Shown in pieces: positions 5,172-7,242 of a stretch of 7,242 bases of DNA (the first letter of the stretch is position 1; each line of letters starts with the position of its first letter). The notes under the pieces are model-generated. The model searched no databases. It saw nothing but the letters and a program-made list of their open reading frames with translations, and was not told where the DNA came from. Source of the DNA: Bacillota bacterium (GTDB lineage: Bacteria; Bacillota; Bacilli; Alicyclobacillales; SLC66); contig JAJZAS010000072.1 in NCBI GenBank assembly GCA_021799325.1, forward strand, positions 1-7,242. Reading direction: 5' to 3'. The position numbers and the translations under genes were made by a program.

Positions 5172-6469
5172 TATGATTGCGATGATACCAGTTTTAAAGG
5201 GGGCACATAGTCATCGGTTCTGAAAATATGCGCGCCAAGCGTCCGTAATTTCCCTACTAGATCGTTATAGCCGCGATCGATGTGCTCAATGCCGTTGACG
5301 ATGGTTTCTCCTTCTGCCACGAGCCCTGCGAGTACCAAGGCGGCACCTGCGCGAAGATCAGTCGCTGTCACGCTTGCTCCAGTCAACTTGGGCACGCCTT
5401 CGACAATGGCGCTTCGCCCTTCGATTTTCACCTCTGCGCCCATTCGGCGGAGTTCGGAAACGTGCATAAAACGATTCTCGTAAAGGGTTTCGGTGATGAT
5501 GCTGACCCCATTCACACGGCTCATTAGGGCCAGTACGGGCGCCTGCAAGTCCGTAGGAAAGCCTGGGTACGGTAAGGTCTTTACGTCAATCGGCTTAAGT
5601 GGCTTGTCAGCTCGCACACGAATGCCGCTGATGTCGTCCTCCACGTCCACACCCGCTTCACGAAGCTTGGCACAAAGGGAACTGAGGTGATTGTAAATGG
5701 CCCCTTCGACAAACACGTTGCCACCAGTAATCGCTGCGGCAACCATGAATGTTCCTGCCTCAATCCGGTCGGGAATAACGGTGTGGGTCGCCCCGTGTAG
5801 GGATTCGACTCCCTCGATGCGGATGACATCGGTCCCCGCGCCGCGAACACTCGCTCCCATGGCATTCAGGTAGTTGGCAAGGTCGACGATTTCCGGCTCT
5901 TTTGCGGCGTTTTCAATGATGGTCTGGCCTTCTGCGAGCGTGGCGGCCATCATGGTGTTGATCGTCGCACCCACACTGACGATGTCAAGGTACACCGTGG
6001 TGCCTTTTAACCGTCCGTTGACATGACCTTCCACGTAGCCATGTTCAATGGACACCTCGGCTCCCAGCGCCTCAAATCCCTTGATGTGCTGGTCTACCGG
6101 ACGCTCGCCAATGTTGCAACCACCTGGCAGCGGCACGCGAAAATGCCCAGTTCTGGCCAGTAGCGGACCGGCTACCCAAAATGAAGCGCGCATTTTGCGC
6201 ACGAGTTCATAGGGCGCTTCTGTCGTTGCGAGATTTTCTGCGATGATTTGAACGCGTCCGGCAGGAGACATCTCCACCTTCACACCGAGACTACGCACCA
6301 CATGGGCCAAGTTCTCTATATCTGTTAAATAGGGCGCACCCTCGATAATGGTGATGCCTTTTTCCGCTAAAAGTGAAGCAGCGATAATCGGTAATACGGC
6401 ATTTTTTGCGCCGCTTACCTGTACGCTGCCGACGAGTCGCTGCCCGCCCCTGATCTTGATTGTCGTCAC
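5171..6469 (-). CDS. murA: UDP-N-acetylglucosamine 1-carboxyvinyltransferase MurA
   Basis: MurA transfers enolpyruvate from phosphoenolpyruvate to UDP-N-acetylglucosamine in the cytoplasm, the first committed step of peptidoglycan synthesis and the target of fosfomycin. The 432-residue product is the usual length. Catalytic positions are intact: Lys22-Asn23 in SGAKNAVLP, Cys118 in LPGGCNIG (the fosfomycin-reactive cysteine, Cys115 in E. coli), Asp307 in GFPTDLQ, Arg373 in DLRAGAAL and Arg399 in DRGYND. RKMRASFWVAGPLLARTGH and KEPEIVDLANYLNAMGA are typical of the Gram-positive MurAA branch. The start is GTG at 6469, with GGAGGA 6 bases upstream. The ATG at 6517 would add 16 residues foreign to the family and has no ribosome site. 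The gene follows ywmB as in Bacillus, but the next gene is spoIIQ: spoIID, which sits between them in B. subtilis, is missing here. Confidence 0.97.
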   Translation of the reverse strand: MTTIKIRGGQRLVGSVQVSGAKNAVLPIIAASLLAEKGITIIEGAPYLTDIENLAHVVRSLGVKVEMSPAGRVQIIAENLATTEAPYELVRKMRASFWVAGPLLARTGHFRVPLPGGCNIGERPVDQHIKGFEALGAEVSIEHGYVEGHVNGRLKGTTVYLDIVSVGATINTMMAATLAEGQTIIENAAKEPEIVDLANYLNAMGASVRGAGTDVIRIEGVESLHGATHTVIPDRIEAGTFMVAAAITGGNVFVEGAIYNHLSSLCAKLREAGVDVEDDISGIRVRADKPLKPIDVKTLPYPGFPTDLQAPVLALMSRVNGVSIITETLYENRFMHVSELRRMGAEVKIEGRSAIVEGVPKLTGASVTATDLRAGAALVLAGLVAEGETIVNGIEHIDRGYNDLVGKLRTLGAHIFRTDDYVPPLKLVSSQS

Positions 6470-6475
6470 ATGCAG

Positions 6476-6481
6476 TCCTCC
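6476..6481 (-). promoter_or_regulatory. Ribosome binding site that sets the murA start
   Basis: GGAGGA lies 6 bases before the GTG at 6469. The alternative ATG at 6517 directly follows the ywmB stop codon and has no purine-rich site at the right distance. The GTG gives a family-like N-terminus (VTTIKIRGGQ). Confidence 0.85.
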
Positions 6482-6518
6482 ACTTGTTTTCCGTGGGTGC
6501 ATTGCACTACACGTCATT

Positions 6519-7242
6519 CTAATATTCTATCGTGATAATAGGACTTCCTACAAGTACCTTTGTATCCTTTTGATAGTCTCTTTTGTGCAGAGCAACCTGT
6601 AAATTCAAGTTTTGCCTACCCGATCGGATGCTTGGCCCTGTGAAATTCGGCACATCGCCTGACGTGCTGGTGGTATAAGCATCCTGCATCCCCTGAAGCG
6701 GGGTCCCCCCTGTGCAGGCAAATACGCGTTGCACCACACTTGCGCGAGCGCTAGTATTCAACTGCCCGCTAAGATCTCCCACCATGGTGACGTTGAGATG
6801 GGGTTGTCCTCCTGCTGCGAGCACGGCGCTTTGCACACGCTGATACGTGTCGTGCATCGTAAATCCATTCGTCGTGGTCACCAGTTCCCGTATGACGAGC
6901 ACCGTCTGCGGCGTGACATTCGGAAACTTCATGCTCATCAACTCAATGGTCGCTTGAAGCGAGCGATTCGCTCCTTTTTTCACTTGATGAACGGCATACA
7001 AAACGGTAGACTCTCCTGCGCTTGTCCGCGTCCATGTTGGTTTCGTGGAAATCGCGAGCACTTTTGCCGCTTGCTTCCCAATCGCCTCCAGTTGCGATAG
7101 GTTCAGTGCCTTATTTTGTAGGGTCGTCCAATCGTGCACTTCGTATTCCGACAATTTTGCTCCTGTTGCAGCAAATGCCGTGGCCACCAGCGATGCGGCT
7201 GAAGTGGGTGATGACTCTACGCTTGCGCTGGCCACTTTTTGT
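6519..7242 (-). CDS. ywmB: YwmB family protein (TATA-box-binding-like fold), 5' end outside the window
   Basis: YwmB is a small secreted or membrane-anchored Bacilli protein of unknown role, usually encoded directly upstream of murA. Its fold resembles the TATA-box-binding protein, but DNA binding has not been established as far as I know. The visible part, numbered from a GTG at 7235, is 238 residues. Residues 34-49 (HDWTTLQNKALNLSQL) match the WTLHAKQNLSL region of B. subtilis YwmB. The C-terminus (NLNLQVALHKR at 209-219, and VLVGSPIITIEY at 227-238) matches the MNLQIAL and VTVGTPIVTTEY ends of the Bacillus protein. The middle is poorly conserved. The frame is open to the right edge and no signal peptide is seen, so the true start very likely lies beyond the window. 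The GTG at 7235 has no convincing ribosome site in view. The stop lies 49 bases before the murA start, compatible with one transcript. Confidence 0.8.
   Translation of the reverse strand, partial: QKVASASVESSPTSAASLVATAFAATGAKLSEYEVHDWTTLQNKALNLSQLEAIGKQAAKVLAISTKPTWTRTSAGESTVLYAVHQVKKGANRSLQATIELMSMKFPNVTPQTVLVIRELVTTTNGFTMHDTYQRVQSAVLAAGGQPHLNVTMVGDLSGQLNTSARASVVQRVFACTGGTPLQGMQDAYTTSTSGDVPNFTGPSIRSGRQNLNLQVALHKRDYQKDTKVLVGSPIITIEY

Noticed and set aside
6497..6507. Eleven-base palindrome GTGCA-T-TGCAC before murA
   Set aside because: It is too short and isolated to claim as an operator, and no second copy or promoter pattern supports it.
6729..7100. A 123-codon open frame on the plus strand within ywmB
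   Set aside because: It is antisense to a frame with recognisable YwmB family ends. The His/Arg/Cys-rich product resembles no family and has no good ribosome site.

Overview
The window is a chromosomal stretch from an endospore-forming, flagellated Firmicute of the class Bacilli. The evidence is the conserved minus-strand order ywmB - murA - spoIIQ - spoIIID - mbl - flhO - flhP, which matches the Bacillus arrangement, together with strong AGGAGG-type ribosome binding sites and frequent GTG/TTG starts. The divergence from Bacillus subtilis suggests a deeper lineage, possibly Alicyclobacillaceae-like; that placement is inference only. I see no tRNA, rRNA, CRISPR array, transposon or prophage.

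Right to left, in the direction of transcription, the window enters the 3' part of a YwmB-family gene, which is cut by the right edge. Next is murA, the first committed step of peptidoglycan synthesis. An 80-base gap then carries a very good match to a sigma-F (forespore) promoter driving spoIIQ. SpoIIQ is the forespore side of the SpoIIQ-SpoIIIA channel that joins mother cell and forespore. It ends in a clear intrinsic terminator at about 4231-4264. A candidate sigma-E (mother cell) promoter follows and precedes spoIIID, the small mother-cell regulator. Then come mbl (an MreB-family actin), flhO and flhP (flagellar rod / hook-basal body proteins), closely spaced at 53, 27 and 33 bases. On the plus strand at the left edge lies a small sigma-70 family factor of regions 2 and 4, convergent with flhP and separated from it by 7 bases.

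The genes share a theme of cell-envelope building and sporulation: cell-wall precursor (MurA), cytoskeletal guidance of wall synthesis (Mbl), intercompartment channel (SpoIIQ), compartment-specific transcription (SpoIIID) and flagellar rod parts.

No wholly new system is evident. The notable points are an enlarged FlhO with an ungapped 86-residue internal duplication, a SpoIIQ that lacks two of the three expected zinc ligands, the absence of spoIID from its usual place between murA and spoIIQ, and a sigma factor tail-to-tail with the rod genes. Five of the six starts internal to the window rest on ribosome binding sites and family N-termini, and four of them are shorter than the longest open frame.
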